From positions 124,001 through 188,000 of the forward strand of contig JADKIL010000005.1 in NCBI GenBank assembly GCA_016721315.1: a stretch of 64,000 nt of DNA, given 5' to 3'. The DNA comes from Candidatus Villigracilis vicinus. GTDB lineage: Bacteria > Chloroflexota > Anaerolineae > Anaerolineales > Villigracilaceae. The notes beneath the pieces are model-generated. The model worked only from the letters and a program-made list of their open reading frames with translations. It searched no databases and was not told the DNA's origin. Each line of letters begins with the position of its first letter. The first letter of the stretch is position 1. The position numbers and the translations under genes are program-made. Shown piece after piece: positions 52,426 through 60,154 of this stretch.

Positions 52426-52911
52426 ATGGATCACATCGTATACCTTGCCCTTGGAAGCAATATAGGGAATCGCCTTTCAAATTTAAAGAACGCCATTTCG
52501 AACCTGCCGCCTCAAATGGAGGTCAAAAAGAAATCGCCGGTTTACGAAACTCCGCCCTGGGGCTATGCCGATCAGCCGCCATTTTTGAATCAGGTGGTGC
52601 TGGTAGAAACCTATATGGAGCCGGAGAATTTGCTCAGCCATTTGAAACGGCTCGAATCTGCACTTGGGCGCGAACCCAGCTTTGAGAATGGTCCGCGCGT
52701 GATCGATATCGATGTGTTGTTCTACGATGATGTGATCCTGAACACGCCGCCGCTGATCATCCCGCACCCACGTCTGCACCACCGTGGATTTGTGCTGGTG
52801 CCGCTGAATGACATTGCACCCGACCTGGTACACCCAACCCTTGGGAAAACCATCAGCGAATTGTTATTGGATGTAGACCGGCTGAACATCAACGAATATA
52901 AAGGAAAGTAG
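52426..52911 (+). CDS. folK: 2-amino-4-hydroxy-6-hydroxymethyldihydropteridine pyrophosphokinase
   Basis: A 161-residue folate-pathway enzyme that transfers pyrophosphate from ATP to the pterin alcohol. Matches: YLALGSNIGNRLSNL, SPVYETPPWGYADQPPFLNQVV, LGREPSFENGPRVIDIDVLFYDD with the metal-binding Asp-x-Asp, and HPRLHHRGFVLVPLNDIAP. Length is standard. AAAGG precedes the ATG. No other folate genes are in the window. Confidence 0.97.
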   Translation: MDHIVYLALGSNIGNRLSNLKNAISNLPPQMEVKKKSPVYETPPWGYADQPPFLNQVVLVETYMEPENLLSHLKRLESALGREPSFENGPRVIDIDVLFYDDVILNTPPLIIPHPRLHHRGFVLVPLNDIAPDLVHPTLGKTISELLLDVDRLNINEYKGK

Positions 52912-52913
52912 TC

Positions 52914-52966
52914 ATTAGACGATAGACGATGGCTGATTTTCAATGGTCTATTGTCAGTCGTCTTCC
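52914..52966. repeat. Palindromic intergenic repeat, family A copy 5 (imperfect)
   Basis: TAGACGATAGACGATGG on the left and GGTCTATTGTCAGTCGTCT on the right can pair with mismatches. It fills the gap between folK and the FAH-family gene. Confidence 0.55.
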
Positions 52967-52977
52967 GAAAGGAAAGT

Positions 52978-53736
52978 ATGCGAATCATCCGTTATCAAAC
53001 TCCTGAAGGCGCCGCCACCTACGGCTGGATATTGGAAGATAAAGTTGGCGAAGTGCAAGGCAATCTTTTCGGCGAATATCGCCGCCGTGAAGCACGGACT
53101 CCTTTCAAGGAGTTGAAGCTGCTCGCGCCTTGTGAACCAAGCAAGATCGTCTGCGTGGGACGGAACTATGTGGAACACGCCAAAGAACTCGGTAATGAAG
53201 TACCGAAGATCCCGCTTATCTTCTTAAAGCCGCCCTCTTCCATTATTGCCACAGGTGAATATATTGTGCTCCCGGCACAGTCCAAGCAGGTGGAACATGA
53301 AGGTGAGTTGGTGGTGGTCATTGGCAAACGTGCAAAGAACGTCACTGCTGAGAATGCCAAGGAATATATCTTCGGCTACACCATCGGCAATGACGTCACC
53401 GCCCGCGACCTGCAAAAAACAGACGGGCAATGGACACGCGCCAAGGGCTTCGACACCTTCTGCTCTTTCGGTCCATGGATCGATACCGACTTCGACCCAT
53501 CCGATGCCGTGGTGACCTGCCGCGTCAACGGGCAGATGCGCCAGATGGCTTCTTCACGAGACATGGTCTTCAACGTCGGCACACTCGTTGCGTATATTTC
53601 ATCGGTCATGACACTCGAGCCGGGTGACTTGATCTTCACGGGCACGCCCGCCGGTGTTGGTGAACTACAGAACGGTGATATTGTCGATGTAGAGATCGAG
53701 GGGCTGGGGAAGTTGAGTAATCCGGTCAAGGCTTAA
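52978..53736 (+). CDS. Fumarylacetoacetate hydrolase-family protein
   Basis: A 252-residue enzyme of the FAH/HpcE/YcgM family (acylpyruvate or 2-hydroxyhepta-dienedioate type hydrolases and isomerases). Start 52978 has GAAAGGAAA upstream. Core motifs: KIVCVGRNYVEHAKELG, FLKPPSSI, HEGELVVVIGKRAKNV with metal-ligand Glu pair, YTIGNDVTARDLQ with Asp, KGFDTFCSFGPWI and IFTGTPAGVG. The substrate is likely an aromatic-degradation or keto-acid intermediate; not determinable. A terminator follows. Confidence 0.93.
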   Translation: MRIIRYQTPEGAATYGWILEDKVGEVQGNLFGEYRRREARTPFKELKLLAPCEPSKIVCVGRNYVEHAKELGNEVPKIPLIFLKPPSSIIATGEYIVLPAQSKQVEHEGELVVVIGKRAKNVTAENAKEYIFGYTIGNDVTARDLQKTDGQWTRAKGFDTFCSFGPWIDTDFDPSDAVVTCRVNGQMRQMASSRDMVFNVGTLVAYISSVMTLEPGDLIFTGTPAGVGELQNGDIVDVEIEGLGKLSNPVKA

Positions 53737-53744
53737 GATTTAGG

Positions 53745-53809
53745 ATCCACGAAGGACACGAATTTTCACGAAGCGCAAGACCTTCGTGCCGATCCGTAAC
53801 TTCGTGGAT
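53745..53809 (+). terminator. Terminator-like palindrome after the FAH-family gene
   Basis: Arms ATCCACGAAG (53745-53754) and CTTCGTGGAT (53800-53809), followed by TTTTTATTT; inner CACGAAG/CTTCGTG pairings extend it. The CCACGAAGGACACGAA text also looks like a dispersed repeat. Confidence 0.7.
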
Positions 53810-53875
53810 TTTTTATTTAAGCCCGGAACACATTCGCTGCTCTTTTTGTGGTTAAATTGAATGAAGGAGTCTTGT

Positions 53876-55270
53876 ATGTCCACCGAACTCGAAACCTTCC
53901 TTCAAAAATACCCCGCTTACAAACAAACCCAAAAAATAGACGACCTGCGTAAAACTGACTATGCCCGACTCGACTCGGGTGAGCATGTTTATTTCGATTA
54001 CACCGGCGGCGGCATTTATGCCGAGTCGCAAATCCAAAAACACTATGACCTTCTCAAACTGAATGTCTTCGGTAACCCGCATTCCTCCAACCCCACATCC
54101 CAAGCCGCCACCCACCTAGTCGAAGGTACACGCGACTACATCCTCAAATTCTTCAACGCCGACCCGGACGAATATCTCGCCATCTTCACATCCAACGCCA
54201 GCAGCGCGCTCAAACTCGTCGGCGAGAGTTACCCCTTCCCGAACGGACGCTACCTCCTCACTTTCGACAACCACAACTCCGTCAATGGGATTCGCGAATT
54301 CGCGCATGCCCGCGGCGCGGAGGTGACCTATATTCCCGTCATGCTGCCCGAGATGCGAGTCGACGCCTCACAACTGGACCTCGAACTGTCTCGCCCTTCC
54401 AAGTCTGGTCATAACCTGTTTGCTTTCCCCGCCCAATCGAACTTCTCCTCCGTCAAGCATCCCCTCGAATGGATCGAGAAAGCTCACGCCCACGGCTGGG
54501 ACGTATTACTCGACGCGGCTGCCTACGTCCCCACCAGCAAGCTGGACTTGAGCAAGGTCAAACCTGATTTTGTGCCGATCTCCTTCTATAAAATTTTCGG
54601 CTACCCAACCGGGTTAGGTGCACTCATCGCAAGAAAATCTGCATTGGCAAAACTTCATCGTCCCTGGTTCGCTGGTGGGACGATCACCGTCGCATCAGTA
54701 CAAGGCGATAAATATTATCTCGCCGAAGGCGCACCTGCTTTTGAAGACGGCACACTTGATTATCTGAACATCCCTGCCCTTGAGATCGGACTCAGGCATA
54801 TCGAGTCGATTGGTTATGAAGTCATCGGTGAACGTGTCAAAACGCTCACGGGTTGGCTGTTGGAAAATCTCACAGCCATGAAACACAGCACGGGCGAGCC
54901 GCTGGTTCGGTTGTTCGGACCCAACTCCACTGAAGGCAGAGGCGGAGCCGTCACGGTCAACTTCTACGACAAGAACGGCAAAGCCTTCGATCATCGCTTC
55001 GTTGAAAGCGAAGCCAACAAGGTCAACATCTCGCTGCGCACTGGCTGCTTCTGCAACCCCGGCGCAGGTGAAGTGGCGCTCGGCATCTCCCGCGTGGAAT
55101 TGGACGTGTGCTTCACCTCGCCCGATCACAAAGACAAAATGACCATCGACGACTTCCGCCTGTGCATCGACGGTAAATCCTCCGGCGCTGTACGCATCTC
55201 GGTGGGACCGTTCACAAACTTCAACGACGTGCAAGCCTTGCTGACATTTTCGAGAGGGTTGTTGAGTTAA
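53876..55270 (+). CDS. Class V aminotransferase, cysteine-desulfurase/MOCOS-like
   Basis: A 464-residue PLP enzyme. Start 53876 is set by AAGGAG just upstream. Seen: VYFDYTGGGIY near the N-terminus, HNSVNGIREFA with the PLP-stacking His, VLLDAAAYVPT with the PLP-binding Asp, the Schiff-base Lys in SFYKIFGYPTGLGALI, and RTGCFCNPGAGE, which resembles the Cys loop of eukaryotic molybdenum-cofactor sulfurase. It probably mobilises sulfur or acts as a lyase; no Fe-S scaffold or molybdopterin gene is nearby. Confidence 0.88.
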   Translation: MSTELETFLQKYPAYKQTQKIDDLRKTDYARLDSGEHVYFDYTGGGIYAESQIQKHYDLLKLNVFGNPHSSNPTSQAATHLVEGTRDYILKFFNADPDEYLAIFTSNASSALKLVGESYPFPNGRYLLTFDNHNSVNGIREFAHARGAEVTYIPVMLPEMRVDASQLDLELSRPSKSGHNLFAFPAQSNFSSVKHPLEWIEKAHAHGWDVLLDAAAYVPTSKLDLSKVKPDFVPISFYKIFGYPTGLGALIARKSALAKLHRPWFAGGTITVASVQGDKYYLAEGAPAFEDGTLDYLNIPALEIGLRHIESIGYEVIGERVKTLTGWLLENLTAMKHSTGEPLVRLFGPNSTEGRGGAVTVNFYDKNGKAFDHRFVESEANKVNISLRTGCFCNPGAGEVALGISRVELDVCFTSPDHKDKMTIDDFRLCIDGKSSGAVRISVGPFTNFNDVQALLTFSRGLLS

Positions 55271-55363
55271 GGCTGTCTTGCTGAGCAATAGCGCCACGTC
55301 CCCGAAGGGGAAAGCGTCTCTACGATAATTTACGAAACCCTTCGGTCGCGAAGAGCATGCTCC

Positions 55364-55375
55364 CTCAGGATGACA
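55364..55375 (+). repeat. Left inverted repeat flanking the GIY-YIG gene
   Basis: CTCAGGATGACA; its exact complement lies at 55692-55703 on the other side of the GIY-YIG gene. The preceding sequence 55271-55363 contains further short palindromes (CCCCGAAGGGG; GAAACCCTTCGG). Confidence 0.6.
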
Positions 55376-55388
55376 AAAAGGAGGGTAT

Positions 55389-55676
55389 ATGAAAAAGTAC
55401 TATGTCTACATCATGGCAAGCAATTCTCGTGTTCTTTACACAGGCGTGACCAACAACGTTGAACGGCGTATTTATGAGCATAAAAATAAACTCGTCGAAG
55501 GGTTTACCACTAAGTACAATGTCAACTGTCTTGTCCATTACGAAGAAACAAATGATGTGAATGTTGCGATTGCACGTGAAAAGCAAATCAAAGGCTGGTT
55601 GCGTTCGAAGAAGATCGAGTTAATTGAGTCGGTAAATCCTCAATGGAAGGATTTAAGTTTGGACTGGTATATTTAG
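55389..55676 (+). CDS. GIY-YIG domain endonuclease-like protein
   Basis: A 95-residue single-domain protein of the UPF0213/GIY-YIG group. The motif pair is YYVYI and LYTGVT; the Arg in VERRIYEH and the Glu in AREKQIKGW are the usual catalytic residues, so nuclease activity is plausible. GGAGGG precedes the ATG. It is flanked by 12-base inverted repeats (55364-55375, 55692-55703) and repeat-rich gaps, which suggests a mobile or formerly mobile unit; this is inference. Confidence 0.9.
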   Translation: MKKYYVYIMASNSRVLYTGVTNNVERRIYEHKNKLVEGFTTKYNVNCLVHYEETNDVNVAIAREKQIKGWLRSKKIELIESVNPQWKDLSLDWYI

Positions 55677-55683
55677 CAAATCT

Positions 55684-55866
55684 AAGCAGTGTGTCATCCT
55701 GAGCCGATAGGCGACACATGCACCGCATTGCGGATGCAGTGCGGTGAGGATCTCTACCATTTTGTGCAAGACTCTTTGCCATGCCAGAGACTCGTCGCCG
55801 CAAAAGACAAGAACGCGGCTCATGCGTACCTGTCGTACGGTACAGGCAGAATGACACAATACACAA
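55684..55866. repeat. Repeat-rich gap right of the GIY-YIG gene
   Basis: Begins with the right inverted repeat TGTCATCCTGAG (55692-55703) and holds further palindromic pieces (GACACATGCACCGCATTGCGG / GCAGTGCGGTGAGG; CGTACCTGTCGTACGGTACAGG) before CAGAATGACAC. No coding sense seen. Confidence 0.6.
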
Positions 55867-55878
55867 AGGAGAGACACC

Positions 55879-56379
55879 ATGAACATCTCAGACGTCCACC
55901 TCATGTACGAATACAACTACTGGGCAAGCGGAAAGATCCTTGCCGCAGCGGCAAAAGTGACAAAAGAACAATTCCTCGCGCCGGGGGAATATCCCTTCGG
56001 CGGCTTGCGCGGGACTCTCGTCCACATCATTGATGCGGAGTATGGCTGGCGCGGCTTGTTCGAGGAAAATAAATTCGGCGACGAGATCAAACCCGAAGAA
56101 TTCCCCGACCTTGCTTCTCTCACCGAACGCTTTCACATGGAAGAAGAAGCCATGCGCGCCTATCTCAACGGGTTGAGCGATGAAGACATGGAAAGTCACA
56201 AAAAATATACTGCTGATAATGGCGCAGAACGTGACCGCATCTTGTGGCATTGTCTTTACCATGTGGTCAATCACGGCTCACAACATCGCAGTGAAGCCGC
56301 CGCCATTCTCACCAGTTTCAACGCCTCCCCCGGCGACCTGGATTTCACCGTTTTTCTAAACGAATACAACGCTCATTAA
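55879..56379 (+). CDS. DinB-family protein
   Basis: A 166-residue four-helix-bundle protein of the DinB/YfiT superfamily. The three metal-ligand histidines can be placed: the His in LVHIIDAEYGW and two in HVVNHGSQHRSE. Relatives include bacillithiol transferases and thiol-dependent isomerases; a specific activity cannot be named. AAAGGAGA precedes the ATG. The following YCII-domain gene starts 89 bases on. Confidence 0.92.
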   Translation: MNISDVHLMYEYNYWASGKILAAAAKVTKEQFLAPGEYPFGGLRGTLVHIIDAEYGWRGLFEENKFGDEIKPEEFPDLASLTERFHMEEEAMRAYLNGLSDEDMESHKKYTADNGAERDRILWHCLYHVVNHGSQHRSEAAAILTSFNASPGDLDFTVFLNEYNAH

Positions 56380-56468
56380 ACACTCCGCCAGCATGGTGCA
56401 TAACAAAACTTGAGAGAGTATGCTTCCAGATTGATCCACCCATTCTCTGAAAAAAAGGAAAACACACC

Positions 56469-56786
56469 ATGACCGATCAACCCACACGCCCCATTCGATT
56501 TGTTGTGCTCCACAAACCCGGACCCAAGTGGCAAACCGGTGTGGACTATCGCCAACAAGAAGGCGTGAACGCGCATGTGCAGCATTATTTAAAACTTCAC
56601 CAGCAAGGCAAACTTCAACTTGGCGGACCTTTTCTCTTGCCGGATATCGGCGGCATGATGGTCACAACCAAAGATGTCACTCTTGAGGAGATCGAAACCT
56701 TTGCCGCCAAAGACCCTGCAGTGATCTCCGGCTTGCTTACGTACGAAATCCGCCCATGGATGACAGCCATGGAGCATGAAGGATAA
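56469..56786 (+). CDS. YCII-domain protein
   Basis: A 105-residue protein of the YCII dimeric alpha/beta-barrel family. Visible: IRFVVLHKPGPKW, then HVQHYLKLHQQGKLQLGGPFLLPDIGGMMV with the conserved His and GGPF turn, and AAKDPAVISGLLTYEIRPWM. Function in the family is mostly unknown (possible small-molecule lyase or sensor). AAAAGGAAA precedes the ATG. Nine bases separate it from the next membrane-protein gene. Confidence 0.88.
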   Translation: MTDQPTRPIRFVVLHKPGPKWQTGVDYRQQEGVNAHVQHYLKLHQQGKLQLGGPFLLPDIGGMMVTTKDVTLEEIETFAAKDPAVISGLLTYEIRPWMTAMEHEG

Positions 56787-56795
56787 AATATTTTC

Positions 56796-58268
56796 ATGGT
56801 TAAAAAAGTTACCGGGTTTATTTTCATTGCCGCGGCTTGTTTTGCAGTCTCGTATGGAATTACATACTTTCTTTTCAATCTGAGCGAACGCCCCGCTGTC
56901 GATCAGATATTGATGCTGTTCTTTTTGACCTGTGCCCTGACCTGGATATTCTTTTTTCTGTGGATCGATGGCATTCAATTTGACCTTAAGCTGGATCTAT
57001 CCTGGTTAAGTATGAATGCCTTGCGTGAAAATGCGCCGGGGATCATCCTGGCTCTGCTTTTCATGCTCGTGTATCTGTATTTCGGCACAACATTAAATAA
57101 CTTTGGCGTGGGTCAGGTGGACAATCTTTTCGATGCCGATGTAGGTTCGTGGATGCGGCGCATCTCCTCACCCGACGTCAAAGAGTTCGAGATGCGCGGT
57201 CCGCATCCTTTCACTTATTTTATTTTCCAACCCTTTGGGCGCTCCCTGAACCTTTTCACACAAGACCCAACCCTCTCGGCAATCCTGTTCAATGCCATGG
57301 TGGGTGGTGCATGCGTGTTCCTGATGTGGATCTTCGTAAAACGTCAATTTGAGAGCCGGAGTTACGCCTTCCTTCTGGCAGCCCTGCTTGGATTAAGCGC
57401 CTCACACTTCTTTTTTGGCAGTGTGATCGAAACATATATCTTCTCGGCATTTGCCTTGCTGCTATTCCTTGTGATCCTCCAGAAAAAGGATCGTTCCATC
57501 TTCGCCCTGGCAGCGGGAGGTGTACTCACCTTCGGTATCACGCTCACGAATTTAATTCAGAATATTCTCAGTTTTATCGTCATCCGCCCACGTCTGAGAG
57601 ATATCCTGCGTTTCACCGGATGGACGATCGCCGTCTCGCTGGCACTCACTTATTTGCATGCTTTGGCGTATCCTGCCAGTAAACTCTTCTTCCTTACACC
57701 AGATATTGAGACCGAAGAAAAGTTCTTTCTGGATATTCTCAAGATGCCCGAGTGGTTCATCATTGGGCGGCTGATGTATCTAGTGCGGACCATGCTGCTC
57801 TACAGTGTGATTGCCCCCAAAGTATTTGTCCTTACAGATGAAGTGGGCAGCACGATCCCTGAATTCCGTTTTTATAAGATCTCGATCGGCACCTTCCACC
57901 AGACCAGCTATGATGGGCTCGGGCAGATCCTCGTCATTATTTGGGCGCTGATCCTGACTGTTTCTGGAATCGTCTTCCTATGGAACTTGATCCGCACCCG
58001 CAAACTCGACCTGACCTTCTCCCTTTTGTTGTGCCTTTTATTTAATTTTTTCGTCCATGTCAACTATGGTCAGGAGCTTTTCCTCTATTCGCCCGATTGG
58101 ACGTACGCCCTGATCCTTTTCATCGCCTTCGGGTTGGCACCATTCGCAAGGAATCGTTTTTTTCAGGCGGGCATGCTGGTCTTTCTGATCTTACTGGCAT
58201 ATAACCAATGGCAATTTATCAGTATCATTCTTGGTGCACTTGAAGCATATATCCGTTCCATAACATAA
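56796..58268 (+). CDS. Polytopic membrane protein, GT-C glycosyltransferase-like
   Basis: A 490-residue protein with about 11-12 membrane helices. After two N-terminal helices comes a loop, then repeated helices; GSVIETYIFSAFALLLFLV has the Glu-Thr-Tyr placement often seen in GT-C (PMT/ArnT-like) enzymes. The usual N-terminal Asp-Glu motif of active GT-C enzymes is not evident. A lipid-linked sugar transferase is possible but unproven. It precedes ywbE by 11 bases. Confidence 0.7.
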   Translation: MVKKVTGFIFIAAACFAVSYGITYFLFNLSERPAVDQILMLFFLTCALTWIFFFLWIDGIQFDLKLDLSWLSMNALRENAPGIILALLFMLVYLYFGTTLNNFGVGQVDNLFDADVGSWMRRISSPDVKEFEMRGPHPFTYFIFQPFGRSLNLFTQDPTLSAILFNAMVGGACVFLMWIFVKRQFESRSYAFLLAALLGLSASHFFFGSVIETYIFSAFALLLFLVILQKKDRSIFALAAGGVLTFGITLTNLIQNILSFIVIRPRLRDILRFTGWTIAVSLALTYLHALAYPASKLFFLTPDIETEEKFFLDILKMPEWFIIGRLMYLVRTMLLYSVIAPKVFVLTDEVGSTIPEFRFYKISIGTFHQTSYDGLGQILVIIWALILTVSGIVFLWNLIRTRKLDLTFSLLLCLLFNFFVHVNYGQELFLYSPDWTYALILFIAFGLAPFARNRFFQAGMLVFLILLAYNQWQFISIILGALEAYIRSIT

Positions 58269-58279
58269 GGCTCGCATCC

Positions 58280-58483
58280 ATGCAAACCAACCAGACCCGT
58301 TCCGCCATCAAACCAGGCATGACCGTACTCATCGTCCTAAAACAGGATCAACGCACCGGCAAGCTCACCAAAGGGATTGTCAAAGACCTGCTGACCAATT
58401 CACCCACCCATCCGCATGGCATAAAAGTTCGTCTCACAGATGGGCAAGTAGGGCGCGTTAAGGAAATTGTACAGCCTTCGTAA
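58280..58483 (+). CDS. ywbE: YwbE-family protein
   Basis: A 67-residue protein almost identical in pattern to Bacillus YwbE: SAIKPGMTVLIVLKQDQRTGKL, GIVKDLLTNSPTHPHGIKVRL and DGQVGRVKEI. Probably a small beta-barrel; function unknown in the family. AAGG precedes the ATG. It lies between the polytopic membrane protein and a methyltransferase. Confidence 0.92.
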   Translation: MQTNQTRSAIKPGMTVLIVLKQDQRTGKLTKGIVKDLLTNSPTHPHGIKVRLTDGQVGRVKEIVQPS

Positions 58484-58518
58484 AGTAATTCCAGAGCATG
58501 TCATGTTATCAATACCTC

Positions 58519-59295
58519 ATGACCACGCCCAAACTAAATTACGATCAGATCGCACCTCAATACAATCAACGCTATCCTGCTTCTCAAACATGGGAACGTG
58601 GACAGGCACTTCTTGAACTTGCCCAACAGGTGAATGCCAAAACCCTTTTGGAAGTTGGCAGCGGCACCGGCTTCTGGCTAAACCTGCTTGACCAGACAGG
58701 TGCGGCATTATACGGGTTGGATTACTCCATGGGAATGATCCAACAGGCAAAGAACCAACCTGCGCCTCTTCATCTGACCCGTGGAACGGGTACACATCTC
58801 CCGCTGCGTTCCGCCACCTTTGACCTTGTTTACTGCGTAGATGCCATCCATCACTTCGGAGATCATCACGTATTCATTGCCGAAGCGTATCGTCTGCTCA
58901 AACCGGGCGGCGCGCTGGCGATCATCGGGCATGATCCGCACCAAGGCTCCTCCAACTGGTATATTTATGATTACTTCGATACCGTTTACGATACAGACTT
59001 GCGCCGCTATCCTTCAGGTCAAGCCGTTCTCAAATGGATGGAACAGGAAGGCTTTCGCCAGATAGCCGACAAAACAGTGGAGCACATTCAAAACGTGCAT
59101 ATCGGCGATGCCGTGTTGAAAGACCCATTCCTCAAGCACAGTGCAACCTCACAGTTGGCACTGTTGAAGGAAGAGGAGTATCAAACCGGTTTAAATCGCA
59201 TCATGGAGGCGCTCGAAAGGCAAAAAGAAGCTGATGAACGGATCATCTTTCGCTCAGACATTCACGTCAAGATGTTCCTGGGATACAAACCTTGA
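58519..59295 (+). CDS. Class I SAM-dependent methyltransferase
   Basis: A 258-residue type-11-like methyltransferase. Start 58519 (MTTPKLNYDQIAPQYNQRY) is preferred to 58498 because the fold begins here, although neither has a Shine-Dalgarno. Motif I LLEVGSGTGFWLNLL, motif II GLDYSMGMIQQA, then LPLRSATFDLVYCVDAIHHF and LLKPGGALAIIGHDP. Substrate unknown. A good terminator follows at 59349-59378. Confidence 0.9.
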   Translation: MTTPKLNYDQIAPQYNQRYPASQTWERGQALLELAQQVNAKTLLEVGSGTGFWLNLLDQTGAALYGLDYSMGMIQQAKNQPAPLHLTRGTGTHLPLRSATFDLVYCVDAIHHFGDHHVFIAEAYRLLKPGGALAIIGHDPHQGSSNWYIYDYFDTVYDTDLRRYPSGQAVLKWMEQEGFRQIADKTVEHIQNVHIGDAVLKDPFLKHSATSQLALLKEEEYQTGLNRIMEALERQKEADERIIFRSDIHVKMFLGYKP

Positions 59296-59348
59296 AGCAG
59301 CCATCCGGTTTGTTGGGGTAAACTCAAGCAAGAGCATAGAGAGAAGCG

Positions 59349-59378
59349 AATTGCCCGGGTCTTTTAGACCGGGCAATT
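59349..59378 (+). terminator. Terminator after the methyltransferase
   Basis: Stem AATTGCCCGGGTC / GACCGGGCAATT with one bulged G and a 5-base loop, then TTTAATT. Confidence 0.8.
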
Positions 59379-59429
59379 TTTAATTCGCATGCTATACTCG
59401 CCTCGAATTAGTCACCTAGAGGAAAATCC

Positions 59430-60116
59430 ATGAAAAAGATCCTGTTATCGTCTGTCATCTTATTTTTAGTCTGCGCCTGCGGACCTTCCGCACCTGCCTC
59501 GCCGACTGCGGATCTGCCAGACTTGATTCCCCCGACCCCTACTCAAGTAACTCCAGACTCTACAGAAGCAAGCAATCTGCCGCTCGAGCAGACTCCGCTT
59601 GTGGCTGCCCCCACTGACCAACCCGTCACTCTGGCAACGCCGGTCTGCATCGACTCAGCACCTATGCAGGCAGATATTGACCGTGCGCTTGCATTTTCTG
59701 GTAGGTTATTTGAAACCGGCGATTGGGAACGCACCTACACGGTCACCAATGATGTTGTCCAAGTATCGTGGTATAGCGCGTTGATCCCAGCCATTGTCAA
59801 TCTCGAATTACATATCTTTCCGTGCGGGTACGAAGAACCGGACTTGAACACCTTTTTTAACACGGATGGCTGGAACATCATCTTTGGAAACTATCAAAGC
59901 TATCAGTACGTGACCGAATGCCGCAACAACAATGGTCTGCGTTTGTATGAATTCATCGCCGTGGACCAAGGCGTGGAGTATAACGTCCGTTACTGGTCGG
60001 TGAATGATACGAACAATCGCATCATCACCTTCATGATCGTTTTGCCTATCCAGTCGCCAGACTTAATGGAACAGTATTCCTACAGTTTGTTCCCCGCTCT
60101 GCAAAGTTGCGAATAA
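59430..60116 (+). CDS. Lipoprotein of unknown function
   Basis: A 228-residue exported lipoprotein: KK, hydrophobic run, lipobox VCAC, then a Pro/Thr/Ser-rich linker to about residue 70. The remaining domain (DRALAFSGRLFETGDWERTYTVTNDVVQVSW...) is alpha/beta with two conserved-looking cysteines (FPCGYEE and VTECRNNN). No family recognised. GAGGAAAA precedes the ATG; a TATACT lies about 32 bases upstream. Ends in a small hairpin (60116-60141) before the oxidoreductase. Confidence 0.72.
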   Translation: MKKILLSSVILFLVCACGPSAPASPTADLPDLIPPTPTQVTPDSTEASNLPLEQTPLVAAPTDQPVTLATPVCIDSAPMQADIDRALAFSGRLFETGDWERTYTVTNDVVQVSWYSALIPAIVNLELHIFPCGYEEPDLNTFFNTDGWNIIFGNYQSYQYVTECRNNNGLRLYEFIAVDQGVEYNVRYWSVNDTNNRIITFMIVLPIQSPDLMEQYSYSLFPALQSCE

Positions 60117-60154
60117 ATCAAATGACCGCAGCCATTTGATTAAAGGAATCATTT

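Noticed and set aside
55271..55866. A possible CRISPR-like or tRNA-containing region around the GIY-YIG gene
   Set aside because: The repeats are inverted and unequal, not regularly spaced direct repeats, and no cloverleaf can be drawn.
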